Origin: Phycisphaerae bacterium
GTDB taxonomy: Bacteria > Planctomycetota > Phycisphaerae > Phycisphaerales > UBA1924
Assembly (NCBI GenBank): GCA_030426395.1
Contig: JAUHYE010000018.1
Span: 1 to 41,427, forward strand
Direction of reading: 5' to 3'
DNA: 41,427 bases
Shown here: positions 22,609 through 30,759 of the stretch, in pieces
How positions within the stretch are numbered: position 1 is the first letter of the stretch
Layout: every line of letters starts with the position of its first letter
Notes under the pieces: generated by a model
What the model was told of the DNA's origin: nothing
The model's input: the letters and a program-made list of their open reading frames with translations, nothing else
Database searches by the model: none
Position numbers and translations under genes: made by a program

Positions 22609-24462
22609 ATGAGCGAGACGAATATGGACCAGAGCACCAAAGAGCCGCAGCAACGCCCCAACTCCGCCGGCCTTACCGAGGACATTCGCGGGGTGATGTC
22701 CGACATCGAGCGGCGGCTCGACCGCCTGCGCGTGGCCCACGCCGACCGTGAGCGTGAGCGCGAGGAACTCGAAGCACGCAGCCAGGCCGTCGAACATCGA
22801 GCTCAGGAGCTGGAGGCCGCCGCGGCGGAGCTGGGCGAGCGCCGACGCGAGCATGAGGAAGCTGTCGCCGCCGCCGAAGCAAGGTTCGCCGAGCTGGATC
22901 ATCGCGAGACGCAGGCACGCGAAGCGTTCGAGCAGGCCAAGGCCCGCCACGACGCCGTGCGCGCCGAGCTGGCCGAGCAACGCGCGCAAATCGATGGCGA
23001 ACGCGAGCAACTCAACGAGCAGCGAGAGGAATTCGAGGGCGAACGCGTGCGCACCCGCGAGATCGCCGACGAGGCAACCCAGCAGCTCAAGGACCTCGAA
23101 GACGACCGGGCGGCGTTGGAGTCAACCGCACGGGAGATCGACGAGCGTCAGAAGGACCTGGACGACCAGGCCTCAGCGCTGGCCGAACGCGTGCGTGAGA
23201 TCGACCAGCAACGCAAGGCACTCGATGCGCGGGCCGAGCAGCTCAAGCAGCAGGACCAGAAGCTGGCCGAGCTGAGCCGTCAGGCCGCCGAGCAGCGTGA
23301 GAAGCTCTCGGGCGACAGCTCCGACCTGCAACAGCAAAAGCAGTGGCTGGCCGAGCAGACCAAGCAGGCCGACATGCTCCGGGCCCGTGTGAAGCAGCTC
23401 GAAGCCGAACTGGCCGAGGCCAGGGAGCAGGCGGCCGAGGTGTCTCAAGCCGAAGCTGCCCCGACCGAGGCCGACGAGGCGATGGCCGAAGAGCTCGAGC
23501 AAACGCGTGGCAAGCTGCGCGACGCGGCCGGCATGATCGCCAAGCTCCGCGAGCAACTCGACCAGACCGCAACGAACGCTCCGGTGGAATCGGGAGATGT
23601 CGATACTCAGCACTTGCGGCGCCGCCAGCGCCGGCTGCGGTTCGTACGCCAGACACTCCAGCAGGAGCACGCCAAGCTCGCCAAGGCAAGCGAGCTCATG
23701 CGTCAGCGGGCCGCCGCCATGGCGCAGCAGGGTGCGGGTGGTAATGCCACACAGAGCGAACCAAAGCCGGTCTCTACCGGCCCCATCGCCACGATCGCAC
23801 GCACGGGCATGGGCATGGCCGGCGTCGCGATCGCGCTCGCCGTGCTCGCCGCCGTGAGTTGGGTGGCCGCGGGCGAGATCACCACCCCCACCTACGCCGC
23901 GAGCGTGACGGTGGCCCACGACGCCAGGGGCCGCGAGGTGCTCGCCCAAGACCTGGCCGGGTGGCAGGCTTTCCACGAATCGCTCATGAGCGACCCACGA
24001 TTCTTCGAGTTCGCCGCCGAGCGGATGCGTCAGCGCGGCTTGCTCGAATTGGGCGATGCCGTCTCGGTCAAGGCGTTCGTCGAGAACTCGGTGAGCTGGG
24101 AATCGGGCCGCGACGGGGAACTGATGATCGAGGTGCGCGAGCAGGGCTCGGGCCGAGCGCGGCGTGTGGCCGAAACGCTGGCGATCGCGCTGGTCGGCCA
24201 GGCCAACACCGCACGCGAGCGCCGGCCCGACGGCCTGCCCAGCGTGATCTCCGAGGAAGCAACACCCGACGATCGCCCCCTGACCAACGAGCAGCCGTTG
24301 CTCGCCGGCGGCGTGTTCGTGGGGCTCGCGCTCGTCAGCGCGGCCCTGGGCGGTCTGGTGTCACGCCGCGTGGCCAAGCTGCGCGAGCAGGCGGCCGCCG
24401 AGGGTCACACCGCGATGGACGACATGGGCGAGCAGCACGAAGGCCGCATCAACATCGGTTGA
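22609..24462 (+). CDS. Coiled-coil membrane protein with Wzz-like two-span domain
   Basis: The 617-residue protein has a cytoplasmic coiled coil of ~360 residues (about 20-385) rich in E, Q, A and R with heptads. A membrane span follows at ~400-422 (GVAIALAVLAAVSWVAAGEI), then ~140 residues outside the cytoplasm, a second span at ~563-585 (GGVFVGLALVSAALGGLVSR) and a short polar tail. The outer segment starts with a beta-strand TYAASVTVAHDARG and then helices. Two spans flanking a helical domain is the layout of Wzz/polysaccharide co-polymerase proteins, but here it follows a long N-terminal coiled coil instead of being an isolated module. The start ATG at 22609 has no strong Shine-Dalgarno sequence and follows the previous coiled-coil gene closely. 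The function is unproven; a scaffold linking the envelope to the cytoplasm is plausible. Confidence 0.75.
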   Translation: MSETNMDQSTKEPQQRPNSAGLTEDIRGVMSDIERRLDRLRVAHADREREREELEARSQAVEHRAQELEAAAAELGERRREHEEAVAAAEARFAELDHRETQAREAFEQAKARHDAVRAELAEQRAQIDGEREQLNEQREEFEGERVRTREIADEATQQLKDLEDDRAALESTAREIDERQKDLDDQASALAERVREIDQQRKALDARAEQLKQQDQKLAELSRQAAEQREKLSGDSSDLQQQKQWLAEQTKQADMLRARVKQLEAELAEAREQAAEVSQAEAAPTEADEAMAEELEQTRGKLRDAAGMIAKLREQLDQTATNAPVESGDVDTQHLRRRQRRLRFVRQTLQQEHAKLAKASELMRQRAAAMAQQGAGGNATQSEPKPVSTGPIATIARTGMGMAGVAIALAVLAAVSWVAAGEITTPTYAASVTVAHDARGREVLAQDLAGWQAFHESLMSDPRFFEFAAERMRQRGLLELGDAVSVKAFVENSVSWESGRDGELMIEVREQGSGRARRVAETLAIALVGQANTARERRPDGLPSVISEEATPDDRPLTNEQPLLAGGVFVGLALVSAALGGLVSRRVAKLREQAAAEGHTAMDDMGEQHEGRINIG

Positions 24463-24506
24463 CCGCGGCCTTCTCGTGGTGTGCGCTTTGATGCGGCAGG
24501 ACGGGC

Positions 24507-25310
24507 TTAGAGCGAAACAGTGGTCGTCGCCATGATCTGCTTACTGCCGTTGGTCACACTGACCAACGCCAGCCGCATGCCCTCGTGCAGTGCGAGGCTC
24601 TCAAGCCTCTGAATCGTCAGGCGGCCCGATGGGGAAAACTGCTGGATCGTGGGACCGATCTGCCCATTGCCATTCAGTTCGACAAGGGCATACTGCGTGT
24701 TCTCGACCGTCGGAAGGTGGCCGCAATGCACGAACCCGAGATGACGCTCTTCGAGATATTTGAGGACGACAACGACGTTGGACTCGGGATCGACGGGCGT
24801 GAACTCTACAACCTTGGCCAAGTCCGGCTGGAGCATCATTTCCATCGTTTCGGCCCCGTACGCATTAATGGCGCCGTCGAGGGCGAGATTGCGTTCGAAT
24901 CGGTCGTTGAGTTCGTTGTACCTCAGCGTCGAACTGATGAACGCCACACCGAGGGCCACCGCCGCGGCAGCAGCGCCGATTGCCCCGATGCGCCAAGTGC
25001 GGGCCACACCACGGCTCTGACGAAGGCTCAGCGTGTCGTCGTCATCCTCGGCCTCGGCGGCCTTGGCGATGGCCTGGGCCAGCATGGCCTCGCGAATGGC
25101 CGTGATCACCCGATCACGCATGTCCGGAGAGGGTGAGACCTCGGGCAAGAGCCGCTCGAGGTTCGCCAATCGGGCCTGTTCGGTCAACACACGGTCTTGT
25201 GTGGCGGGGGGGGCGGCGCGGAAGGCCGCGTCGAACTCGGCGGATTCCTCCGCGTCGAGCATTCCGAGCGCGTCCAAGACGGCCAACTCAATGAGATCGA
25301 TCATGTTCAT
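24507..25310 (-). CDS. Anti-sigma factor (RskA-like)
   Basis: The 267-residue protein has a small N-terminal helical sigma-binding domain (LIELAVLDALGMLDAEESAE, typical anti-sigma start). A single membrane span at ~100-122 (WRIGAIGAAAAAVALGVAFI) is followed by a ~145-residue extracytoplasmic beta-rich RskA-type domain (VVVLKYLEERHLGFVHCGHL, YALVELNGNGQIGP). It would hold the ECF sigma factor inactive at the membrane until a signal triggers release, usually by proteolysis. Its ATG overlaps the sigma stop (ATGA), so the two are translationally coupled. This layout and order match known sigma/anti-sigma pairs. There is no zinc HRxH-type motif in the N-terminal part. Confidence 0.85.
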   Translation of the reverse strand: MNMIDLIELAVLDALGMLDAEESAEFDAAFRAAPPATQDRVLTEQARLANLERLLPEVSPSPDMRDRVITAIREAMLAQAIAKAAEAEDDDDTLSLRQSRGVARTWRIGAIGAAAAAVALGVAFISSTLRYNELNDRFERNLALDGAINAYGAETMEMMLQPDLAKVVEFTPVDPESNVVVVLKYLEERHLGFVHCGHLPTVENTQYALVELNGNGQIGPTIQQFSPSGRLTIQRLESLALHEGMRLALVSVTNGSKQIMATTTVSL

Positions 25311-25882
25311 GTGGCCTGTTCCTCGACGGCTCTCTCTCGCAAACGCACCAGCGCCCTGCTCAGGGCCGACTTTACCGTACCGATAGGCGTATCCAACTCC
25401 TCGCCGATCTGCCGGAGCGTCTGCCCCCCTAGATACGCACGAATCACCACGCGCTGTTGCAGTTCGGGCAAGGTCTTTACGAGTTCCAGAACGTCACGAT
25501 AACGCTCGTCTTGCTCCAGATGCTTCATTTCTCCCGATCCGTCGCCGGGCATGTTTCCGCTGGAATCCCCCAATGCGGTCGTCTTGAGCCTCGCCTGGCT
25601 CCGGCGGAGGCGATCTACGAGATGCCGGCGGCTGAGCAGCATGACCCAGGTGACCAGGGCGGCGCGCTTGGGGTCGTACCGGTCGGCCGTCTTCCAAAGG
25701 CGTACGAAGATCTCCTGGACGGCGTCCTCGGCGTCGGCGCGGGTTGGCATGGTCTGATAAGCCATGCGATAGACCAGCGACCCGAATCGGTCGTACAGGT
25801 CGCCAAGGGCGGCTTCCTCGCCCGACGCGACGCGACGCATCAGATCGAGGTCTGCTTTGGGGTCTCGTGGATGCCTGGTCAT
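25307..25882 (-). CDS. ECF RNA polymerase sigma factor
   Basis: The 191-residue protein contains region 2 (FGSLVYRMAYQTMPTRADAE, DAVQEIFVRLWKTADRYDP with the core-binding and -10 recognition parts) and region 4 (LPELQQRVVIRAYLGG followed by QTLRQIGEELDTPIGTVKSA, the -35 recognition helix-turn-helix). Length is standard for the class. The ATG at 25882 has AGGTGG shortly upstream; the longer frame to 25930 adds a non-conserved piece. It is encoded immediately upstream of its anti-sigma factor and is divergent from a prepilin-like gene, a probable target by position, though not proven. Confidence 0.92.
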   Translation of the reverse strand: MTRHPRDPKADLDLMRRVASGEEAALGDLYDRFGSLVYRMAYQTMPTRADAEDAVQEIFVRLWKTADRYDPKRAALVTWVMLLSRRHLVDRLRRSQARLKTTALGDSSGNMPGDGSGEMKHLEQDERYRDVLELVKTLPELQQRVVIRAYLGGQTLRQIGEELDTPIGTVKSALSRALVRLRERAVEEQAT

Positions 25883-25930
25883 GTCCCACCTGCCGAGCCG
25901 GGGCATCCGGCGGCACGGATATGCCAGCAA

Positions 25931-26138
25931 ATGGCCCGGTGTTTCTATTCGTTTCGGAACCGATCAGGATCCGTTCGGATGGGTGCGAACGCGCAAGATT
26001 TGGACTTTAATTGATTTTTGATCGTATTTTGTTTGGTTTTTCTTTGCTTCATGTTGATTGATGACAAATAAAAGCCTTGTTTTCACCTATTAGTTTCGTG
26101 TATACTCGACACACGATCAGCCGCTTTGGGGACCGCGG
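25931..26138. other. AT-rich divergent regulatory region
   Basis: Between the ECF sigma start region and the prepilin-like gene, about 26000-26110 is strikingly AT-rich (ATTGATTTTTGATCG, ATAAAAGCC, TTTCGTG) in a GC-rich genome. It contains the promoter at 26077-26106. No ORF is convincing. Confidence 0.55.
26077..26106 (+). promoter_or_regulatory. Sigma70-like promoter of the prepilin-like gene
   Basis: TTGTTT (26077-26082), an 18-base spacer and TATACT (26101-26106). Transcription would begin near 26113, giving a ~26-base leader with only a weak GGGG-like site before the ATG at 26139. Confidence 0.55.
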
Positions 26139-26942
26139 ATGAGTGGGGCGCTTGTGAAAATACAGCCAACCAGCCATGGATCGCGTGGGACTCTCGGCGA
26201 ACGCCGCGGGTTCACCATGGTTGACGTTCTCGTGTCCATCGCGGTCATCATGGTGTTGATTTCGCTGATGATGCCCGCCATTCGCAAGGCCACAGAGACC
26301 GCCCATCGCGTTGTGTGCTCGTCGAATGTCCGCCAGATCGGCATGGCGATGATGATGTACGCCGACGCCAACCACGACTTCATCCCCCCCACCACGTTCT
26401 ACGACCCCTCCAGGAACAGAGCTGAGGAAACCCTGATCCTCCGTCTGCCGGGTGTCACTTCGGCTCCACGAGACTACAACCCAAAGACCAAGGGCTGGGA
26501 CGGCCTGGGGGTCTTGTATCACGACCAATATCTGGACAACGCCGCGTGCTTCTATTGCCCATCGCACGACGGGGCCCACCCGCTGTCGCAGTATGCCGAC
26601 AAGTTTGGCGGCGAGCCGGCCGTCGTCGTGGGCAACTATCAATACCGCGGTGCGGGCCCGGGCGGCCAGACGCACCTGAGCAAGATCGAACCACGCCGCA
26701 CGGCGTTGATCGCTGACGGCATGCGCCTCCGCAGCGACTACAACCACGACGTCGGCTCCAATGTCATGCGTGCCGACCTCTCTGTCACCTGGTTCCACGA
26801 CTACGGCGGCCGTGTCCTGTCGCGTCTGCCCAGGACCGAGGCCGAGGCCCGTTCGGCGGCGGTCATCGCGGCGTGGGCGCTCATCGACCAGCAACTCGAG
26901 GGCGGCTCGGTCGGCGATTCGCCGCCTCCGGGCGAAAACTGA
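26139..26942 (+). CDS. Prepilin-like / DUF1559-type protein
   Basis: The 267-residue protein has a 24-residue leader ending RRG, followed by FTMVDVLVSIAVIMVLISLMM: a class III (type IV prepilin) signal cleaved before Phe, with Asp rather than the usual Glu at +5. The hydrophobic helix continues to ~residue 45. The rest is a globular domain with RQIGMAMMMYADANHDFIPP, like type II/IV pseudopilins and the planctomycete DUF1559 family, which carry H-x-G-D-x-L-H-like sequence elsewhere. Two Cys appear in CFYCPSHDG. It sits beside an ECF sigma pair, divergently. A hairpin terminator follows. Whether it is assembled into a pilus or stays as an envelope protein cannot be told. Confidence 0.82.
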   Translation: MSGALVKIQPTSHGSRGTLGERRGFTMVDVLVSIAVIMVLISLMMPAIRKATETAHRVVCSSNVRQIGMAMMMYADANHDFIPPTTFYDPSRNRAEETLILRLPGVTSAPRDYNPKTKGWDGLGVLYHDQYLDNAACFYCPSHDGAHPLSQYADKFGGEPAVVVGNYQYRGAGPGGQTHLSKIEPRRTALIADGMRLRSDYNHDVGSNVMRADLSVTWFHDYGGRVLSRLPRTEAEARSAAVIAAWALIDQQLEGGSVGDSPPPGEN

Positions 26943-26967
26943 GTCGAAAATCGACCGACGAGAGACG

Positions 26968-26999
26968 ACGGAGCTGGCCCCTGCCCGCTCCGTTTTTGT
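26968..26999 (+). terminator. Terminator of the prepilin-like gene
   Basis: ACGGAGC (26968-26974) pairs with GCTCCGT (26987-26993) around a 12-base loop, followed by TTTTTGTTT. It begins 25 bases after the stop at 26942. Confidence 0.8.
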
Positions 27000-27151
27000 T
27001 TGGGCTCGCTGCATGGGTCTCTGGGCATTGGTCCTGCAACGATCGCACACGACGCGTCCGCCGTCGTACCGTTGACTCCTTCGGGTCGTGCCCGGCAAGC
27101 GGCCGGGGCGGAGCCCGGACTGGGAGCGCGACGCGCCGAGGAGGATCGAAG

Positions 27152-28228
27152 ATGGGTACCAACCGAGCCCTTGCGGGCACGCGCACCGGGAGTCTGGCTC
27201 TTGCGATGATCGGCGTGATGCTCGCGATGCTGCCGGCGGCCGCGTTGGCGCAGCTCTCGCCCGATCGCCTGTACTACGGCATCGATCGCGAGATCCCCGT
27301 CACGGTCGCCATGCCCGAGGGCCAGGACGGCGAGGCGAGCATCGTCCTGTTCAACGCACGCGGCGATCAGGTCGCTCGGGCGGACGTGCTCGCGGGCAAG
27401 GTCGACCTCGCGGCGTTCTTCCAGATCTTGTGGGATCAGAACGACCCGATCGTGATGTACGCGCAGCTCTTCGCGTCGGGTGAGGGCGCTGGCGAGAGCG
27501 AGAGCGCAGGGGGTGCGCAAGACAACGGCACGCCCATCGGCGCGCCGCTGGTTCTCCAGCCTCTGGTCACGCCACAGCGTGGGGTTTCGGCGGGCAACAA
27601 CATCCAGTGGCGTGACTCGGGCGGCACGTTCTCGGGCCTGCGCATCTACGTCGACAAGCTGCTGAAGCTCAACACGACCGAGGGCGAGATCGTCTTCCGC
27701 CTGCGCCCCGACGAGGCTCCCAACACGGTGTGGCACATCCGCCAGCTCGCCGAGGGAGGTTTCTACACCGACATCGAGTTCCACCGCGTCGTGCCGACGC
27801 ACCCGACGGGCAAGCCGTTCGTCATCCAGGTTGGCGACCCGACCGCCAGCGGCCAGGGCGGCCCGGGCGTGTTCATCGATCTGGAGCCCAGCAACCTGGA
27901 GCACCGCTTCGGCGTGCTGTCGATGGCGCGCACGCCCGACCCGGACACGAATGGCTCGCAGTTCTTCGTCGCACTCAGCCGCGAGGCGACGGCCATGCTC
28001 GACACGCGATACACCGGCTTCGGCGAGGCCGTCTCGGGCGCGGACGTGATCGTGGCCATCGAGCAGACGCCCCTCGAGGATCCCACCCGCCCGCCGACGC
28101 ACCCGCGAGCCGGCCGGCCCGCCGTGGCCCCGCGCATCGTGACCGCCGAGATGATCGACGCCCAGCCCTTTGGCACCGGGCCCGAGCCGGTGAAGCGGCC
28201 GACGGACCCCAGCGCGGGCGAGCGGTAA
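27152..28228 (+). CDS. Secreted cyclophilin-type peptidyl-prolyl isomerase
   Basis: The 358-residue protein has a signal peptide (TGSLALAMIGVMLAMLPAAA, cleavage at ALA|Q), ~130 residues of beta-rich sequence, then a cyclophilin domain. That domain has GEIVFRLRPDEAPNTVWHIR, FYTDIEFHRVVP, VIQVGDPTASGQGGPG, GVLSMARTPDPDTNGSQFFV and GFGEAVSGADVI. The catalytic Arg (in FHRV) and the substrate-pocket residues are present. It is a folding catalyst outside the cytoplasm. GAGGAGG lies 7 bases before the ATG at 27152. It converges with the beta-barrel gene (12 bases between the stops). Confidence 0.9.
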   Translation: MGTNRALAGTRTGSLALAMIGVMLAMLPAAALAQLSPDRLYYGIDREIPVTVAMPEGQDGEASIVLFNARGDQVARADVLAGKVDLAAFFQILWDQNDPIVMYAQLFASGEGAGESESAGGAQDNGTPIGAPLVLQPLVTPQRGVSAGNNIQWRDSGGTFSGLRIYVDKLLKLNTTEGEIVFRLRPDEAPNTVWHIRQLAEGGFYTDIEFHRVVPTHPTGKPFVIQVGDPTASGQGGPGVFIDLEPSNLEHRFGVLSMARTPDPDTNGSQFFVALSREATAMLDTRYTGFGEAVSGADVIVAIEQTPLEDPTRPPTHPRAGRPAVAPRIVTAEMIDAQPFGTGPEPVKRPTDPSAGER

Positions 28229-28240
28229 GCTCCCAAGCCG

Positions 28241-29227
28241 CTAGAAGCTGTACGAGAGCCCCGCGAAGAGCATGAACGTGGGGTCGGTCTCGGGCCGGCT
28301 GAGGCGGTTGCCGTCGGCGTCCTTGATCTTGAACCGCCGCCAGAGCTGGGAGCCCAGGCCGGCGTTGACCTCCAGGCCGGGGATGGGCTGCCAGTTGACG
28401 CCGGCGGTGAGGTCGATGGACTTGTCCTGGAAGACGCCCTCGGGCGCGAAGCCCTCGTCGTCCAGGCGGTACTGGCGTTCCTGGTAGCCCAGCTTGAGGG
28501 TGAAGGCCAGCTCCTCGAAGGCCTGGTACGCCAGCGTCGCGCCGCCGATGGTGGCCAGCTTGAGGCTCCACTGCTCGTCGAACTCGAAGGTCGCGTCGAT
28601 CTGGGGCAACGGCAGGATCTCGACGTGGCCCTCCAGCTCGCTCTGGACGAGGAAGCTCACGCCCAGCGAGACGTTGCGGGTGACGTAATAGCTCGTGCCC
28701 ACGCCCACGCGCCACACGACCGAGTCGCCCACGTCGGCGGTGCGTTCGCGGGCGAAGCCGGCCCCGGCCAGGCCCAGCACGCGCCAGCGCTGGCTGATGG
28801 CGTGGGCGACGGTCAGGTCGAAGTTCTGGCGGCTGAAGCTGCCGAAGGGCGAGCCGTCGACCGGGTCGAGGCGGTACGCCTCGTCGAAGTCGTAGTAGGC
28901 GAACTCGTTGCTGACCTCGAGGATGGCCCGGGTGCGCTGGGAGGCCAGCCAGGTGACGGCGAACTCGGCCCGGGTCAGGGTGCTCGTCGCGTCGCCGCCG
29001 CCGTCGATGTGGGGGATGGTCTCGGCGTGGGTGTTGAGGCTGAGCTCGTAGAGGAAGCGGGGCTGGGCCTGGGCTTCGCTCTCGGCTTGGTCTTCATCGG
29101 GGGCTTGGCCCACCGGCTCGTCGGGCCGGTTGGCCGCCTCCAGCTCGGTGGTCTGGGCGCTCGCCACCCCCACCATCGACGCGACGACGAACGAGCAGGC
29201 GAGGGCTACAGCTACGGCGGGACGCAT
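28241..29227 (-). CDS. Outer-membrane beta-barrel protein
   Basis: The 328-residue protein has a signal peptide (VAVALACSFVVASMVGVASA|Q) and an acidic linker. A series of amphipathic beta-strands follows (SLNTHAETIPH, RAILEVSNEFAYYDF, NFDLTVAHAISQRWRVLGLA, VWRVGVGTSYYVTRNVSLGV, ELAFTLKLGYQERQYRL, SIDLTAGVNWQPIPGLEVNA), with the C-terminal FAGLSYSF ending in Phe as outer-membrane proteins usually do. It resembles the beta-barrel, autotransporter-like or DUF3570-style proteins of Gram-negative envelopes. No family name is certain. GGAG lies 8 bases before the ATG at 29227, and upstream in-frame sequence is not a signal peptide. Divergent from the zinc-ribbon gene at 29319. Confidence 0.78.
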   Translation of the reverse strand: MRPAVAVALACSFVVASMVGVASAQTTELEAANRPDEPVGQAPDEDQAESEAQAQPRFLYELSLNTHAETIPHIDGGGDATSTLTRAEFAVTWLASQRTRAILEVSNEFAYYDFDEAYRLDPVDGSPFGSFSRQNFDLTVAHAISQRWRVLGLAGAGFARERTADVGDSVVWRVGVGTSYYVTRNVSLGVSFLVQSELEGHVEILPLPQIDATFEFDEQWSLKLATIGGATLAYQAFEELAFTLKLGYQERQYRLDDEGFAPEGVFQDKSIDLTAGVNWQPIPGLEVNAGLGSQLWRRFKIKDADGNRLSRPETDPTFMLFAGLSYSF

Positions 29228-29318
29228 ACGCAAGGCTCCAAACACAAGCCGGGGCGGCAACGGTAGTCTGTACGAATCTCCCGCAGTGGAGCGGGGCCAG
29301 GAGCGATGGGGATCGGCC

Positions 29319-30146
29319 ATGCTGTGGACGGTGCTGTGGTGGACCGGGGGCGTCGCGGGCGGCCTGGTGGCCCTGTGGGTGCTGGCGGCGGCGGCGGGGC
29401 TCGATAGGCCGAGGCGCTGGCTGCGTGGCCAGAGTGGTGCGCTCGCCTGCGGGGCGTGCGGGCACGAGGCCGTCACCCCCGACCGCATCGCCACGTGCCC
29501 CGAGTGCGGGGCCGAATACGCCCGGGCGGGCCTGCTGACGCCCAGAGCGGGCCTGCGGTACGGGCCGCCGCTGTGGGTGGTGTCTTTGCTGCTGCTGGCG
29601 TTGGTGGTCATCGGCTCGGCGCTGCTGGCGCCCATCGCCGGGCGGGCGGCGAACACGGCGACCATCGGCGGGCCGCAGATCATTCTGCAGCGGCAGACGG
29701 CCTCGTACGCACCGGGAATCATGGGCTCGGTGCCCGGCGTCACTACCCAGGGCATGCCCGACTACCGGCTGGCGTTCCACCGTGACCTGGCCGTCACGCG
29801 AGTGCCGCCTTCGCCCTCAGCGGGAGCGAACGAGCTGGCGTGCGCGCTTGAGGTCGAACTGGTGGTGGGCCCAGGAGCGCGGAGCGGCCCCACGAGCCAT
29901 GGCACTGCCGGCCTGTCCGTGTACCACCTGCACGCGACCGCCGGGAACGGCCTGTGGCGTATCGAGGACGCCGGCGGCGCGGAACTTGGGCGCGGTACGG
30001 GCGGCCCGGCCGCCGGAGTCGAGAAGCTGTACGAGGCCGGCGGGATCCACTCGACCCAGCCGGCAGGGTGGACCGGCTCTGCCGACGAACTCAGGGAGGC
30101 ACAGACGATCGCCATCGGCAGCGCGGAGTCGGGAGCAAGGCTATGA
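29319..30146 (+). CDS. Zinc-ribbon membrane protein
   Basis: The 275-residue product starts with a membrane span (TGGVAGGLVALWVLAAAAGL), then a cytoplasmic zinc ribbon (CGACGHEAVTPDRIATCPEC, C-x2-C to C-x2-C over 20 residues). A second span follows (LWVVSLLLLALVVIGSALLA) and then ~170 residues of beta-rich sequence outside the cytoplasm. I know no function. It belongs with the CPxCG membrane proteins at 16037 and 33362, though the rest of the sequences differ. GGGGA lies 6 bases before the ATG at 29319. The final ATGA overlaps a mini-ORF. Divergent from the beta-barrel protein gene. Confidence 0.72.
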   Translation: MLWTVLWWTGGVAGGLVALWVLAAAAGLDRPRRWLRGQSGALACGACGHEAVTPDRIATCPECGAEYARAGLLTPRAGLRYGPPLWVVSLLLLALVVIGSALLAPIAGRAANTATIGGPQIILQRQTASYAPGIMGSVPGVTTQGMPDYRLAFHRDLAVTRVPPSPSAGANELACALEVELVVGPGARSGPTSHGTAGLSVYHLHATAGNGLWRIEDAGGAELGRGTGGPAAGVEKLYEAGGIHSTQPAGWTGSADELREAQTIAIGSAESGARL

Positions 30147-30346
30147 ATAGCGTCAACTTCCCGGCCGCCTACGGCCTCGGGTTGACTGGACGATCGACCG
30201 CAATGCAGGGCCTTGCGATCTTCCACCGGGCCTCGCCCTGGGGCATCGCGGCGGGGGCGGGCTCGGGGGCGGGGCTCCTGGCCCTCGCCCTGCTGCTGCT
30301 CGGGGCCATCGCGTGGTCGCGGCGGCGGATGGTGCGGGTTCGGTAG
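30143..30346 (+). CDS. Possible small single-span membrane protein
   Basis: This 67-residue ORF overlaps the previous stop as ATGA, a sign of translational coupling. The second half is a membrane helix ([20 protein letters not shown]) followed by a basic end ([10 protein letters not shown]), so the C-terminus would face the cytoplasm. No family is recognised. In GC-rich DNA an ORF of this size can arise by chance, so support rests on the overlap and the hydrophobic helix only. Confidence 0.45.
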   Translation: MNSVNFPAAYGLGLTGRSTAMQGLAIFHRASPWGIAAGAGSGAGLLALALLLLGAIAWSRRRMVRVR

Positions 30347-30365
30347 ACCGGGCGGGGGGCTCGGT

Positions 30366-30556
30366 TCTCCCCCCGGACACCGTCGATCGCCCCCCGGACA
30401 CCGTCGATCTCCCCTCGGACACCGTCGATGGCCCCCCGGCAACCGTCGATCTCCCCCCGGAGACCGTCGATCTCCCCCCGGCAACCGACGATGGCCCCCC
30501 GGAGACCGTCGATCTCCCCCCGGCAACCGACGATCTCCCCGCGGAGATCGGCGATG
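30366..30556. repeat. 21-bp minisatellite, about nine units
   Basis: A unit of the type ACCGTCGATCTCCCCCCGGAG repeats about nine times, starting at 30379, 30400, 30421, 30442, 30463, 30484, 30505, 30526 and a degenerate 30547. Two positions in the unit vary (T/A in ACCGTCGAT; CTC/GGC/CGC and GGAG/GGCA/GGAC). The surrounding 413 bases between the mini-ORF and the OppF-like gene hold no other convincing gene. All three plus frames and at least one minus frame stay open through it. Confidence 0.85.
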
Positions 30557-30746
30557 GATGTTGGGGTCGCCGGGGACTCGGCCCGTCCGGAGGGCCCGTC
30601 GGGGCCGTTTCTGGCGATGGGAACCCGAACAGGCGTGGGACGGACCGGGAACGTACGTGGTTTCCTGTAGACACCGGCGGTCTGGCCGGGCCCGGCGGTG
30701 CCATCGGCGGGCCTTCCGAGAGATGGGTCGCGTGGCCCTGGCCGCA

Positions 30747-30752
30747 TAGGAT
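30747..30752 (+). promoter_or_regulatory. Leaderless-type -10 box before the OppF-like gene
   Basis: TAGGAT is followed by seven bases and the ATG at 30760, with no Shine-Dalgarno sequence. It lies ~190 bases downstream of the minisatellite. Confidence 0.45.
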
Positions 30753-30759
30753 CGCCGCT

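Noticed and set aside
30366-30556. CRISPR-like array
   Set aside because: Units are contiguous direct repeats of 21 bp without spacers; no cas genes nearby.
30169-30747. 192-codon minus-strand ORF through the minisatellite
   Set aside because: The heptad pattern is suggestive, but the flanks are Pro/Arg/Gly-rich and unlike a protein, and there is no start signal; it is left as a finding, not a gene.
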